Shown here one piece after another: positions 48,775-56,391 of a DNA stretch of 56,764 nucleotides. A program made the translations under genes and the position numbers. A model generated the notes under the pieces. That model saw only the letters and a list, made by a program, of their open reading frames with translations, made no database searches and was not told where the DNA came from. Source of the DNA: Nocardia veterana NBRC 100344 (GTDB taxonomy: Bacteria > Actinomycetota > Actinomycetes > Mycobacteriales > Mycobacteriaceae); the NCBI RefSeq assembly GCF_000308855.1, contig NZ_BAGM01000132.1, positions 1-56,764 on the forward strand. The letters are read 5' to 3'. Numbering within the stretch: the stretch's first letter is position 1; each line of letters opens with the position of its first letter.

Positions 48775-49944
48775 ATGAGAGACGCAGTGATCGTCGAGGC
48801 CGTACGCACCCCGATCGGCAGGGGGAAGGCCACCGGTGCGCTGCACGACGTGCACCCGGTCGACCTGTTCGCCCACAGCCTGCGCGAGGTGGTCCGGCGC
48901 AGCGGCATCGACCCCGCGCTGATCGACGACGTCATCGGCGGTGTGGTCACCCAGGTCGGGGAACAGTCCGTCAACGTCACCCGCCGCGCCGCACTCGCGG
49001 CCGGATATCCGGAGTCGGTGCCGGCCACCACCGTCGACCGGCAGTGTGGCAGCAGTCAGCAGGCCATCCACTTCGCCGCCCAGGGCGTCCTGGCCGGGGC
49101 CTACGACATCGTGGTGGCCGGCGGCCTGGAATCGATGAGCCGGGTGCCGATGGGCTCGAACGTGCTCGGCGCCGCCGATATCAACGGTGTCGCCTTCGCC
49201 GAACGGTATCCGGAGGAGTTGGTGCCGCAGGGGATCAGCGCGGAACTGATCGCCGCCCGCTGGGGGATCTCCCGCACGGCCATGGACGAGTTCTCCCTCG
49301 CCAGCCACGAAAAGGCCGCCGCCGCAACGAAGAACGGGGCGTTCGAGGCACAGCTGGCGCCGGTGGCGGGCCTGACCGCCGACGAGGGAATCCGCCTCGG
49401 CAGCACGCTGGACACCCTGGCCGGCCTGCGGCCCGCCTACTACAGCGAGGCCTACGCCGCGCGGTTTCCCGAGATCGGCTGGAATGTAACCGCCGCCAAT
49501 GCCAGCCAGATCAACGACGGCAGCGCGGCGGTGCTGATCATGACCAGCGAGAAGGCTCGCCAACTCGGCCTCACGCCGCTGGCGCGGCTGCACAGCTTCG
49601 CGGTCGCCGGCGACGATCCGCTGCTGATGTTGACCGCGATCATTCCGGCGACGCGAAAGGTGTTGCAGCGCTCCGGATTGTCGCTGGCGGATATCGATCT
49701 GTTCGAGGTCAACGAGGCATTCGCCGCGGTGGTGCTGGCATGGGCCGCCGACACCGGCGCGGATCTGTCGCGGGTGAACGTCAACGGCGGGGCGATCGCC
49801 CTGGGGCATCCGCTCGGCGCCTCCGGGGCGCGGCTGGCCACCACCCTGGTGCACGCCCTGCACGAGCGGGGCGCTCGCTTCGGACTGCAAACCATGTGCG
49901 AGGCAGGTGGTTTGGCGAATGCCACCATCTACGAACGGCTCTGA
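48775..49944 (+). CDS. Acetyl-CoA C-acyltransferase (thiolase)
   Basis: A 389-residue thiolase with the full active site: nucleophile Cys91 (VDRQCGSSQQAIHFA), NEAFA, catalytic His in GGAIALGHPLGASGARL, and the second Cys in QTMCEAGGLANATI. It should cleave 3-oxoacyl-CoA or run the reverse Claisen condensation. The length is normal. It is divergent from an HxlR regulator that probably controls it. No beta-oxidation partner genes are adjacent, so chain-length preference cannot be inferred. Confidence 0.95.
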   Translation: MRDAVIVEAVRTPIGRGKATGALHDVHPVDLFAHSLREVVRRSGIDPALIDDVIGGVVTQVGEQSVNVTRRAALAAGYPESVPATTVDRQCGSSQQAIHFAAQGVLAGAYDIVVAGGLESMSRVPMGSNVLGAADINGVAFAERYPEELVPQGISAELIAARWGISRTAMDEFSLASHEKAAAATKNGAFEAQLAPVAGLTADEGIRLGSTLDTLAGLRPAYYSEAYAARFPEIGWNVTAANASQINDGSAAVLIMTSEKARQLGLTPLARLHSFAVAGDDPLLMLTAIIPATRKVLQRSGLSLADIDLFEVNEAFAAVVLAWAADTGADLSRVNVNGGAIALGHPLGASGARLATTLVHALHERGARFGLQTMCEAGGLANATIYERL

Positions 49945-50190
49945 TCCTCGGGCCGACGCGACGACCAGCGCGACCGCGTAACCGAGCAGCCGGGCCTCGG
50001 CGAGCAGCGGCAGGATGAGCAACGCGTAACGCCGGGCCCGGCGTCGTTCGCACAACGCGCGCGGGGTCCACCCCACCCGGCCGGCGGCAGCGCACCGACC
50101 AGGGCCTGCAAAGCCAGGGCGTCAGTCGGCCGGTCCCGGACACGTGCGCTGCGGCGCCATATCGCGGGACGGCAGGCCGTACCGCCGGCG
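49945..50190 (-). pseudogene. Intergenic stretch with a possible decayed membrane-protein gene tail
   Basis: On the minus strand a frame here reads RRRARRYALLILPLLAEARLLGYAVALVVASARG, a convincing hydrophobic segment. Just upstream another frame reads LALQALVGALPPAGWGG. Joining them would need a frameshift, and the frame then runs on as antisense of the thiolase gene. This looks like a remnant of a membrane protein or glycosyltransferase C-terminus rather than a working gene. Confidence 0.25.
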
Positions 50191-50195
50191 ATGGC

Positions 50196-50201
50196 TAGGC
50201 T
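50196..50201 (+). promoter_or_regulatory. Leaderless -10 of menC
   Basis: TAGGCT ends 7 nt before GTG 50209. Confidence 0.5.
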
Positions 50202-50208
50202 GACTCGG

Positions 50209-51180
50209 GTGAGCGACCTCGATCCGGCATCGGCCCTGGTGTACGCGATTCCACTGCGCACTCGCTTCCGTGGCATCACCCTGCGCGAGGGAATGCTGCT
50301 CGAAGGGCCGCGCGGGTGGGGCGAGTTCTGTCCGTTCATCGAATACGACGACCACGAGGCCGCCCACTGGCTCGCCACCACCGTCGAGCAGATCGAGACC
50401 GGGTGGCCGGAACCGGTTCGGGACCGCATCCCGGTCAACTGCACGGTGCCGGCCGTCGGCCCGGAACGCGCCTACGCGATCGTTGCCGAATCCGGTTGCC
50501 GTACAGCAAAAGTCAAAGTGGCCGACCATCCCGGATCACTGGCCGAAGATATCGAGCGGGTGGCCGCGGTGCGCGATGCGCTCGGTCCCGGCGGCGCCGT
50601 CCGGGTCGATGCCAACGCGGTCTGGGACGTCGATACCGCTGTGACGAATCTGCGCCGGATCGACCGGGCCGCACAGGGTTTGGAGTATGCCGAGCAGCCC
50701 TGCCGCACCGTCGAGGAGCTGGCCGCGGTGCGGCGGCGGGTCGACATCCCCATCGCCGCCGACGAATCGATCCGCCGGGCCGAGGATCCGCTACGGGTCG
50801 CGGTGGCCGGCGCGGCCGATATCGCCGTGCTGAAATGCACGCCACTCGGGGGCGTGCGGCGGGCGCTGCGGGTGGCGGCGGCGGCCGGGTTGCCCTGCGT
50901 GATCTCCTCGGCACTGGAGACCAGCGTCGGCCTCTCCGCTCAGCTCGCCCTCGCGGGCGCCCTACCCGAACTCGACCATGCCTGCGGGCTCGGCACGGTC
51001 GCCCTGTTCGACGGGGATGTGGTCGCGCAACCGCTGCGACCGGTCGGTGGCTACCTCAAGGTGCCGCGCACCCCACCGGCGCCGGACCCGGAACTCCTGC
51101 AGCGGTTCCGCCACCCCGATCCCGACCGTGTGGTGTGGTGGCGCAAACGATTGGACCGGGTGCGTCGACTGCTCGCCTGA
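50209..51180 (+). CDS. menC: o-Succinylbenzoate synthase
   Basis: A 323-residue enolase-superfamily enzyme of menaquinone synthesis that dehydrates SHCHC to o-succinylbenzoate. Catalytic residues are visible: Lys101/Lys103 (TAKVKVAD), metal ligands Asp134 (VRVDANAVWD), Glu162 (YAEQPC), Asp185 (PIAADESIRR), and Lys209 (IAVLKCTPLGG). The capping-domain start (VYAIPLRTRFRGITLREGMLLEGPRGWGEFCPFIEY) is typical of actinobacterial MenC. GTG 50209 is chosen by the leaderless -10; ATG 50191 overlaps that -10 and would leave no promoter. Other men genes are not in the window. Confidence 0.95.
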   Translation: MSDLDPASALVYAIPLRTRFRGITLREGMLLEGPRGWGEFCPFIEYDDHEAAHWLATTVEQIETGWPEPVRDRIPVNCTVPAVGPERAYAIVAESGCRTAKVKVADHPGSLAEDIERVAAVRDALGPGGAVRVDANAVWDVDTAVTNLRRIDRAAQGLEYAEQPCRTVEELAAVRRRVDIPIAADESIRRAEDPLRVAVAGAADIAVLKCTPLGGVRRALRVAAAAGLPCVISSALETSVGLSAQLALAGALPELDHACGLGTVALFDGDVVAQPLRPVGGYLKVPRTPPAPDPELLQRFRHPDPDRVVWWRKRLDRVRRLLA

Positions 51181-51289
51181 CCAGGAACGAGGGCCGATTC
51201 GAGGGTGTTCCCGCCGCCCGCGCTGTGATTAGCTGATCGTGTGCTAACGGCAGTTCCCAGGTGCTCGAACACACGACAGGAGTTCTGCT

Positions 51290-52090
51290 ATGCCCACCCG
51301 TGATACTGCGTGGCCGCAGGGTACGCCCTGTTGGGTCGACTGTTCGGTCGACGACCCGCAGGCGGCCCGCGACTTCTACTCCCGGTTGCTGAATTGGGAG
51401 ATCATGGACAGCCCGCCCGAGGCCGGCGGATATCTGATGGCCATGCTCGGCGGTAGACCCGCCGCCGGGATCGGGCCCAAGATGGGCGAGGCCCCGATGC
51501 CCTCGGTGTGGACCACCTACCTCGCGGCCGACGACGTCGACGCGATCGCCGCGGCCATCTCCGCCGCCGGCGGCAGCGTCTTCGTCCCGCCCTTCGATGT
51601 CATGGATGTCGGCCGCATGTGCGTCGCCGCTGACCCGACCGGTGGAGTCTTCGGCGTGTGGCAGGCCAAGGCGCACACCGGCGCCGGCATCTACAACGAG
51701 CCCGGCTCCTACTGCTGGAACGAACTGCACACCCGCGACTACGTCACCGCCCAGGAGTTCTACCGCCGCGTCTTCGGCTGGACCTTCGACGAGATCGGCG
51801 ACGGCGAGAACTTCGTCTACTCGACCTTCTCCCCGCCCGGCGCCGATGTCGCCGGCGGCATCATGGATGCCGGCAACCTGCCCGGCGACACCCCGCCGTA
51901 CTGGCTCACCTGGTTCCAGGTCGCCGGTACCGACGAATCCCTCTCGCGGGCAACGGAACTGGGGTCCACTGTTCTGATGGGTCCGGACGACACCCCGTTC
52001 GGCCGCTCCGCGGTCGTCCAGGCCCCGCAGGGTGAGATCTTCGGGCTCATCGACCCGACCGTGCGGTCCGCCGCGGCGCCCGGACAGTAG
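51290..52090 (+). CDS. Two-domain VOC (glyoxalase/bleomycin-resistance-like) protein
   Basis: A 266-residue protein made of two VOC modules. Module one is GTPCWVDCSVDDPQAARDFYSRLLNWEI to DPTGGVFGVWQA. Module two is GSYCWNELHTRDYVTAQEFYRRVFGWTF to APQGEIFGLIDP. The architecture and spacing resemble mycobacterial Rv0577/Rv0911-type proteins, some of which bind methylglyoxal or cyclic nucleotides; no function is firm. ACAGGAG lies a few bases before ATG 51290. A strong hairpin follows the gene. Confidence 0.9.
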   Translation: MPTRDTAWPQGTPCWVDCSVDDPQAARDFYSRLLNWEIMDSPPEAGGYLMAMLGGRPAAGIGPKMGEAPMPSVWTTYLAADDVDAIAAAISAAGGSVFVPPFDVMDVGRMCVAADPTGGVFGVWQAKAHTGAGIYNEPGSYCWNELHTRDYVTAQEFYRRVFGWTFDEIGDGENFVYSTFSPPGADVAGGIMDAGNLPGDTPPYWLTWFQVAGTDESLSRATELGSTVLMGPDDTPFGRSAVVQAPQGEIFGLIDPTVRSAAAPGQ

Positions 52091-52097
52091 CGCTCCC

Positions 52098-52126
52098 GCG
52101 TCCCGGGCCGCGGCGGCACGGGACGC
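52098..52126. terminator. Hairpin between convergent VOC and metalloprotease genes
   Basis: GCGTCCCG (52098-52105) and CGGGACGC (52119-52126) form a perfect 8-bp stem with a 13-nt loop, placed between two convergent genes. Confidence 0.65.
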
Positions 52127-52138
52127 GCCGGCGCTGGT

Positions 52139-52651
52139 TCAGCCCACGCGGGCGCCACAGTCGTGCAAAGTGGCGCGTAGGAGCAGGGCGGCTTCGGGGC
52201 CGATGATCCCGTCGACCAGCTCGAGATAGCGGGTACAGAACTCCGGGCCGTGCGGCGCGTAATCCGCGCCGGGCGGCTCCAGGTGGTGGGCGAGTTCGTG
52301 CAGGATGACCAATTCGCGCAGGGCCCAAGCGGTTCCGCCGGTGTGCAGCGGCACCGCGAGCACACCGCGGCCGGTTTCGTAGTGGGCCGCGGCAGCACCG
52401 GCCCGGGCCCGCACCGTGAGCGGCGCTTCGGCCCGAACCCACCGGGCGCGAACCCAATTCAGCGCGAGCACCCGATCGACGTACTCCTGCACCGATTCGA
52501 CCGAGGCGAACTTCCGCTCGATCGGCAGGGTGAGGTGCGATCCGTGCAGTTCGACCGTGCGCGCGCCGAACTCCTCGGCGCGGTCGAACATGCGGCGCAC
52601 CAGCCCCTCGGCATCGTAGACCCGGCTACGCTGCGAATCACGCTGCGTCAC
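52139..52651 (-). CDS. TIGR04338 family zinc metalloprotease-like protein
   Basis: A 170-residue protein with the zincin motif LVILHELAHHLEPP (His118-Glu119-x2-His122) and a third ligand His134 in APHGPEFC. The N-terminal part RVYDAEGLVRRMFD, SVQEYVDRVLALNWV and GRGVLAVPLHTGGTAWALRE matches the actinobacterial TIGR04338 metallohydrolase family. No signal peptide, so it is cytoplasmic. Substrate unknown. The start is GTG 52651. Confidence 0.9.
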   Translation of the reverse strand: MTQRDSQRSRVYDAEGLVRRMFDRAEEFGARTVELHGSHLTLPIERKFASVESVQEYVDRVLALNWVRARWVRAEAPLTVRARAGAAAAHYETGRGVLAVPLHTGGTAWALRELVILHELAHHLEPPGADYAPHGPEFCTRYLELVDGIIGPEAALLLRATLHDCGARVG

Positions 52652-52748
52652 AGGGCTTTCCCGTAAACTCGTACGTGCCGACCGCGGAGCCGGTGTCGGG
52701 CGATCGTCCGCGCGCGGTAGCCGACAACGGCCGGCGGTCGCGGACGGC

Positions 52749-53600
52749 TCATGCGCCCGGCGCTTCGAGACGTCCGCGGGCCGAAGGCAATTCCGGGGAC
52801 AATCCCAGCCGGGCGGTGCGGCCGGCGCGGTCGCCCGCGCGCCGGGCGGCCGGGGAGTAGCCGGTGGATTCCTGCGGGCCGCGCCAGGTGCCGCGCGCTT
52901 CGGAGGTGCGGGCGTAGAAGTCGGTCAGTTCGAGGTCCTTGTTGCGCAGGGCGAGGGCGGTTCCGGCCGGGGACTCGGCGGCGGCGGTGTCGTCGCGGAC
53001 CGCCTCGGCCTCCACATCGGCCTTCACCGCCGCCAACCGTCGGCCGATGCGGTCGGCGAACGCCATCTGGAAATTCAGTCGCGCGGTCACGGCTGCGACA
53101 GGGGCCTGAATGCGACGCTGCACCTTCCGGCCCCAGCGGGTCTCGACCACGATCTTCTCCACCGTCGCCGATCGGTAGGCACCGGATTTGATGTAGTGGT
53201 CGGAGGCCCGCACCATCTGCACCAGCAAACTCGTGTACAGCGCCTCGCAGGTCGCGATATCGGTGTCGAAGCCGTACGCGTAGACCTGGGTGGACGTGCG
53301 GGTCACGTCGCAGCGCACATCGTTGGCGGCGGCGATCGCCACGAACAACTGCACGTAGGTGCGCAGGCCCTTCTTACCGGCCTCCCCGATCGGGACGACC
53401 TTCTGGATCGGCGTCGGCCGTCGCTCCCGGCCGGCGATATGGGCGCGGGCCACCGCCAGGTCGATCGACGAACGGGTGGCCAGGCGCTGGGCGGCCGCCA
53501 TGAACGCCTCGGCCTCGTGCTCGTTGTCGGTCGACTCGGCCTGACGCAACAGCCCACCGATCCGGGTGAGCAACTTGTCCTGGGGCAACTGGGTCGACAT
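52749..53600 (-). CDS. DUF2786 domain protein
   Basis: A 283-residue protein. It begins PQDKLLTRIGGLLRQAESTDNEHEAEAFMAAAQRLATRSSIDLAVARAHI, the DUF2786 helical domain. A middle region follows (YVQLFVAIAAANDVRCDV, EALYTSLLVQMVRASDHY), then a basic C-terminal tail. DUF2786 proteins are found in phages and bacteria without known function. ATG 53600 has TAGGCT 8 nt upstream. The gene sits next to the 70-bp tandem repeat. Confidence 0.85.
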   Translation of the reverse strand: MSTQLPQDKLLTRIGGLLRQAESTDNEHEAEAFMAAAQRLATRSSIDLAVARAHIAGRERRPTPIQKVVPIGEAGKKGLRTYVQLFVAIAAANDVRCDVTRTSTQVYAYGFDTDIATCEALYTSLLVQMVRASDHYIKSGAYRSATVEKIVVETRWGRKVQRRIQAPVAAVTARLNFQMAFADRIGRRLAAVKADVEAEAVRDDTAAAESPAGTALALRNKDLELTDFYARTSEARGTWRGPQESTGYSPAARRAGDRAGRTARLGLSPELPSARGRLEAPGA

Positions 53601-53608
53601 CGAGCGCC

Positions 53609-53614
53609 AGCCTA
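53609..53614 (-). promoter_or_regulatory. Near-leaderless -10 of the DUF2786 gene
   Basis: TAGGCT on the minus strand ends 8 nt before ATG 53600. Confidence 0.4.
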
Positions 53615-53640
53615 CGAGACGACACCGACAACCGGCGCCG

Positions 53641-53823
53641 GCCTGCGTAACCACGCAGGGCGGTGCGGACGCCGAATCCCACCCGGCGGGAGCAACGACC
53701 GGAGGCGGCAGCCTGCGTAACCACGGAGGGCGGGGCGGACGCCGAATCCCACCCGGCGGGAGCAACGACCGGAGGCGGCAGCCTGCGTAACCACGGAGGG
53801 CGGGGCGGACGCCGAATCCCACA
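53641..53823. repeat. 70-bp tandem repeat, 2.6 copies, in a divergent intergenic region
   Basis: Units start at 53641, 53711 and 53781 with gcctgcgtaaccacg; the third stops after about 43 bp. Copies differ at only a few positions (gcagggcggtg in the first, ggagggcgggg in the others). The repeat fills most of the 317-bp gap between the DUF2786 gene and the sugar-importer operon and contains no plausible gene. Confidence 0.9.
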
Positions 53824-53917
53824 GAGCAGCCGAACAATGTATCTTGCCTTGTGCAACCGGCGCAGTGTGCGGGCGCTCACGCGTGGCAACTGTGTTCGTT
53901 ACGACCCTGGAGTATCG

Positions 53918-55246
53918 ATGGCTTTGAACAAGGCGTCCTCGGACAAGGCTCTGACGCGGGCCACGTCGCGGCGCTCGTCCCTCGTGTCCCGTGCCGCGCT
54001 GGCCGCTGCCTCGGTCGCGCTGCTCACCGCCGGACTCACGAGTGCGTGTTCGAGCGGGGACGGTAGCAACCCGACCACTCAGAATCTGGGTGGCCGCGGC
54101 CCGATCACCTACGTCGAGGGTAAGGACACCACCGAGACGGGCGCGGTCAAGCAGCTCATCGACCGCTGGAACGCCGCGCATCCGAACGAGCAGGTCACCT
54201 TCAAAGAGCAGTCCAACGACGCCTCCCAGCAGTACGACGATCTGGCCCAGCACATGCGGGCCAAGCAGTCCGACTACGACGTGATGGCGCTGGACGTGCC
54301 GTGGACCGCGGAGTTCGCGGCCAAGGGCTGGATTCAGCCGCTGAAGGACTCCTTCGCTCTCGACACCTCCACACTGCTGTCGCCGACCGTCGCCAGCGCC
54401 ACCTACCAGGGCACCCTGTACGCCGCACCGCGCAACACCAACGGCGGCCTGCTGTACTACCGCAAGGATCTGGTCCCGAATCCGCCGAAGACCTGGCCGG
54501 AACTGCTGGCCGACTGCAACATCGCGCGCGATCACGGAATCGGTTGCTACGCGGGGCAGTTCGCGCCCTACGAAGGTTTGACGGTGAACGCGGCCGAGGT
54601 GATCAACGCCTACGGCGGCTCGTTCGTCGGCCCGGACGGCAAGACCGCGACCGTGAATTCCCCGCAGTCCCGCGCGGGCCTGCAGGTGCTCACCGACGCC
54701 TACAAGAACGGCGACATCCCCAAGGAGGCCATCTCCTTCAAGGAGCCGGAGAGCCAGAACGCCTTCGCCTCGGGCAAACTGCTGTTCCTGCGCACCTGGC
54801 CGAACTTCTACGGCGTGGCGCAGGCCGATTCGTCGGCGGTGAAGGGCAACTTCGGGGTCTCCCCGCTGCCCGGTAAGGACGGCATCGGCGCCTCGACGCT
54901 CGGTGGGTACAACGCCGCGATCAGCGCGTATTCCAAGCACAAGGCCACGGCGCTGGACTTCCTGCGCTTCCTGATCAGCGAGGATGCCCAGCGCATCGTC
55001 GCCGAGGGCGCGTTCCCGTCGGTCCGGTCGTCGATGTACGACGATCCGGCGCTGATCGCGAAGTTCCCGTACCTGCCCGCGCTCAAGGATTCGATCGCCA
55101 GCGCCGTGCCGCGTCCGGTGACGCCGTTCTACCCGGCGGTGTCGAAGGCCATCCAGGACAACGCATATGCTGCCCTGACCGGTAAGAAAACCGTCGATGA
55201 GGCGATCATCGGCATGCAGAAGGGCATCGAAGCCGCCGGCTCCTGA
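53918..55246 (+). CDS. lpqY: Sugar-binding lipoprotein, LpqY-like
   Basis: A 442-residue extracytoplasmic binding protein. The signal with lipobox is AALAAASVALLTAGLTSACSS. The mature part starts GGRGPITYVEGKD and includes VMALDVPWTAEFAAKGWIQPL, LYAAPRNTNGGLLYYRKDLV, and the C-terminal YPALPALKD-like and PRPVTPFYPAVSKAIQDNAYAALTG, matching the LpqY subgroup that binds trehalose in mycobacteria. GGAG lies 5 nt before ATG 53918. First gene of the importer operon. Confidence 0.88.
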   Translation: MALNKASSDKALTRATSRRSSLVSRAALAAASVALLTAGLTSACSSGDGSNPTTQNLGGRGPITYVEGKDTTETGAVKQLIDRWNAAHPNEQVTFKEQSNDASQQYDDLAQHMRAKQSDYDVMALDVPWTAEFAAKGWIQPLKDSFALDTSTLLSPTVASATYQGTLYAAPRNTNGGLLYYRKDLVPNPPKTWPELLADCNIARDHGIGCYAGQFAPYEGLTVNAAEVINAYGGSFVGPDGKTATVNSPQSRAGLQVLTDAYKNGDIPKEAISFKEPESQNAFASGKLLFLRTWPNFYGVAQADSSAVKGNFGVSPLPGKDGIGASTLGGYNAAISAYSKHKATALDFLRFLISEDAQRIVAEGAFPSVRSSMYDDPALIAKFPYLPALKDSIASAVPRPVTPFYPAVSKAIQDNAYAALTGKKTVDEAIIGMQKGIEAAGS

Positions 55247-55282
55247 CCCTGTCCGCAGTCTGCCCCGTAGGAGAGTTTGAAC

Positions 55283-56320
55283 GTGTCGAATCCTTCGGGT
55301 GCGACCGATCTCGCGCCACCCGACGATCAGCCGGAGAGCCCGAAGCCGCAGCGCGACAACAACTCCCGAGGCCTGCGGTGGACGCCGCAGGGCTCGGGCC
55401 GCGCGTGGTTGTTCGTCGCACCGGTGTTGGTGGCCTTGGCGGTCGTCATCGGCTATCCGGTGATCCGCGCGGTGGTCATGTCCTTCCAGAAGGACGCCGG
55501 TCTCGACCCGGCCACCGGCATGTTCGTCGAGGGCGGCAACGCCGGGTTCAGCAACTACACGCATTGGCTGCTGCAGCAGTGCACACTGCCGGGCGGCGGC
55601 ACCGAGGCCTGCCCGACGGGCAATCTGGGTTCGCAGTTCTGGGCGGCCATCGGGATCACCCTGCTGTTCACCGTGATCACCGTGACCTTGGAGGCCACCA
55701 TCGGCCTCGGCATGGCGACGGTGATGGGTAAGACCTTCCGCGGCCGCGCCCTGCTGCGTGCCGCCGTGCTGATTCCGTGGGCGATTCCGACCGCGGTGAC
55801 GGCGCGGTTGTGGGAGTTCATGTTCCAGTACGACGGCGTGGTCAACCGCGTACTGCACACGCACATCCTGTGGCAGACCGATCCGATGTGGTCGCGGTTC
55901 GCGGTGATCATCGCCGACGTCTGGAAGACCACGCCGTTCATGGCGCTGCTGATTCTGGCCGGGCTGCAGGTGATTCCGAACGACGTGTACGAAGCGGCCA
56001 AGGTGGACGGCGCCTCCGCGTGGCAGCGGTTCACCCACATCACGCTGCCGCTGCTGAAGCCGGCGCTGCTGGTCGCGGTGCTGTTCCGGACCATGGACGC
56101 CCTGCGCCTCTACGATCTGCCGGCCATCATGACGCAGGGCAACCCGGCGACCCGGACGATCTCGATCCTGGTCGTCGATCAGGTGCGGCAGGGGCAGAAC
56201 AGCGCGGCCGCGCTCTCGGTGCTCACCTTCCTGATGATCTTCGCGGTGGCATTCGTCCTGGTGAAGGTGCTGGGAGCGAATGCGGTGGCGACGCAGGAAG
56301 AACTTCGGAGGAAGCCATGA
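55283..56320 (+). CDS. sugA: Sugar ABC importer permease, SugA-like
   Basis: A 345-residue MalF-type permease. A hydrophilic N-terminus precedes six membrane segments (RAWLFVAPVLVALAVVIGYPVI, FWAAIGITLLFTVITVTLEATIGLGMA, LLRAAVLIPWAIPTAVTARLW, AALSVLTFLMIFAVAFVLVKVLG). The EAA loop is VYEAAKVDGASAWQRFTHITLPLLKPAL. GTG 55283 follows GGAGAG; TTG 55277 is an alternative. It ends with an ATGA overlap onto a 24-residue micro-ORF. Confidence 0.92.
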   Translation: MSNPSGATDLAPPDDQPESPKPQRDNNSRGLRWTPQGSGRAWLFVAPVLVALAVVIGYPVIRAVVMSFQKDAGLDPATGMFVEGGNAGFSNYTHWLLQQCTLPGGGTEACPTGNLGSQFWAAIGITLLFTVITVTLEATIGLGMATVMGKTFRGRALLRAAVLIPWAIPTAVTARLWEFMFQYDGVVNRVLHTHILWQTDPMWSRFAVIIADVWKTTPFMALLILAGLQVIPNDVYEAAKVDGASAWQRFTHITLPLLKPALLVAVLFRTMDALRLYDLPAIMTQGNPATRTISILVVDQVRQGQNSAAALSVLTFLMIFAVAFVLVKVLGANAVATQEELRRKP

Positions 56321-56391
56321 GTTACCCTCGCGCAGCGCTCATGGGGGCCGACCGGGTGCGGGTGTCCCGCAAGTCACGGAAGGCCCACTGA
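56317..56391 (+). CDS. 24-residue micro-ORF coupled between sugA-like and sugB-like genes
   Basis: ATG 56317 overlaps the sugA stop (ATGA), and its TGA overlaps the sugB start (TGATG). The peptide MSYPRAALMGADRVRVSRKS ends RKAH; it is basic and has no hydrophobic segment. It may simply carry ribosomes from sugA to sugB. Codon use is not informative at this length. Confidence 0.4.
   Translation: MSYPRAALMGADRVRVSRKSRKAH

Noticed and set aside
52675..52860. 61-codon plus-strand frame with TAAACT five nt before its GTG
   Set aside because: Promoter-like spacing is tempting, but half of it is antisense to the DUF2786 gene end and the peptide is low-complexity Arg/Ala/Pro.
53641..53823. Repeats considered as a CRISPR array
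   Set aside because: Units are contiguous 70-bp tandem copies without spacers and there are no cas genes.
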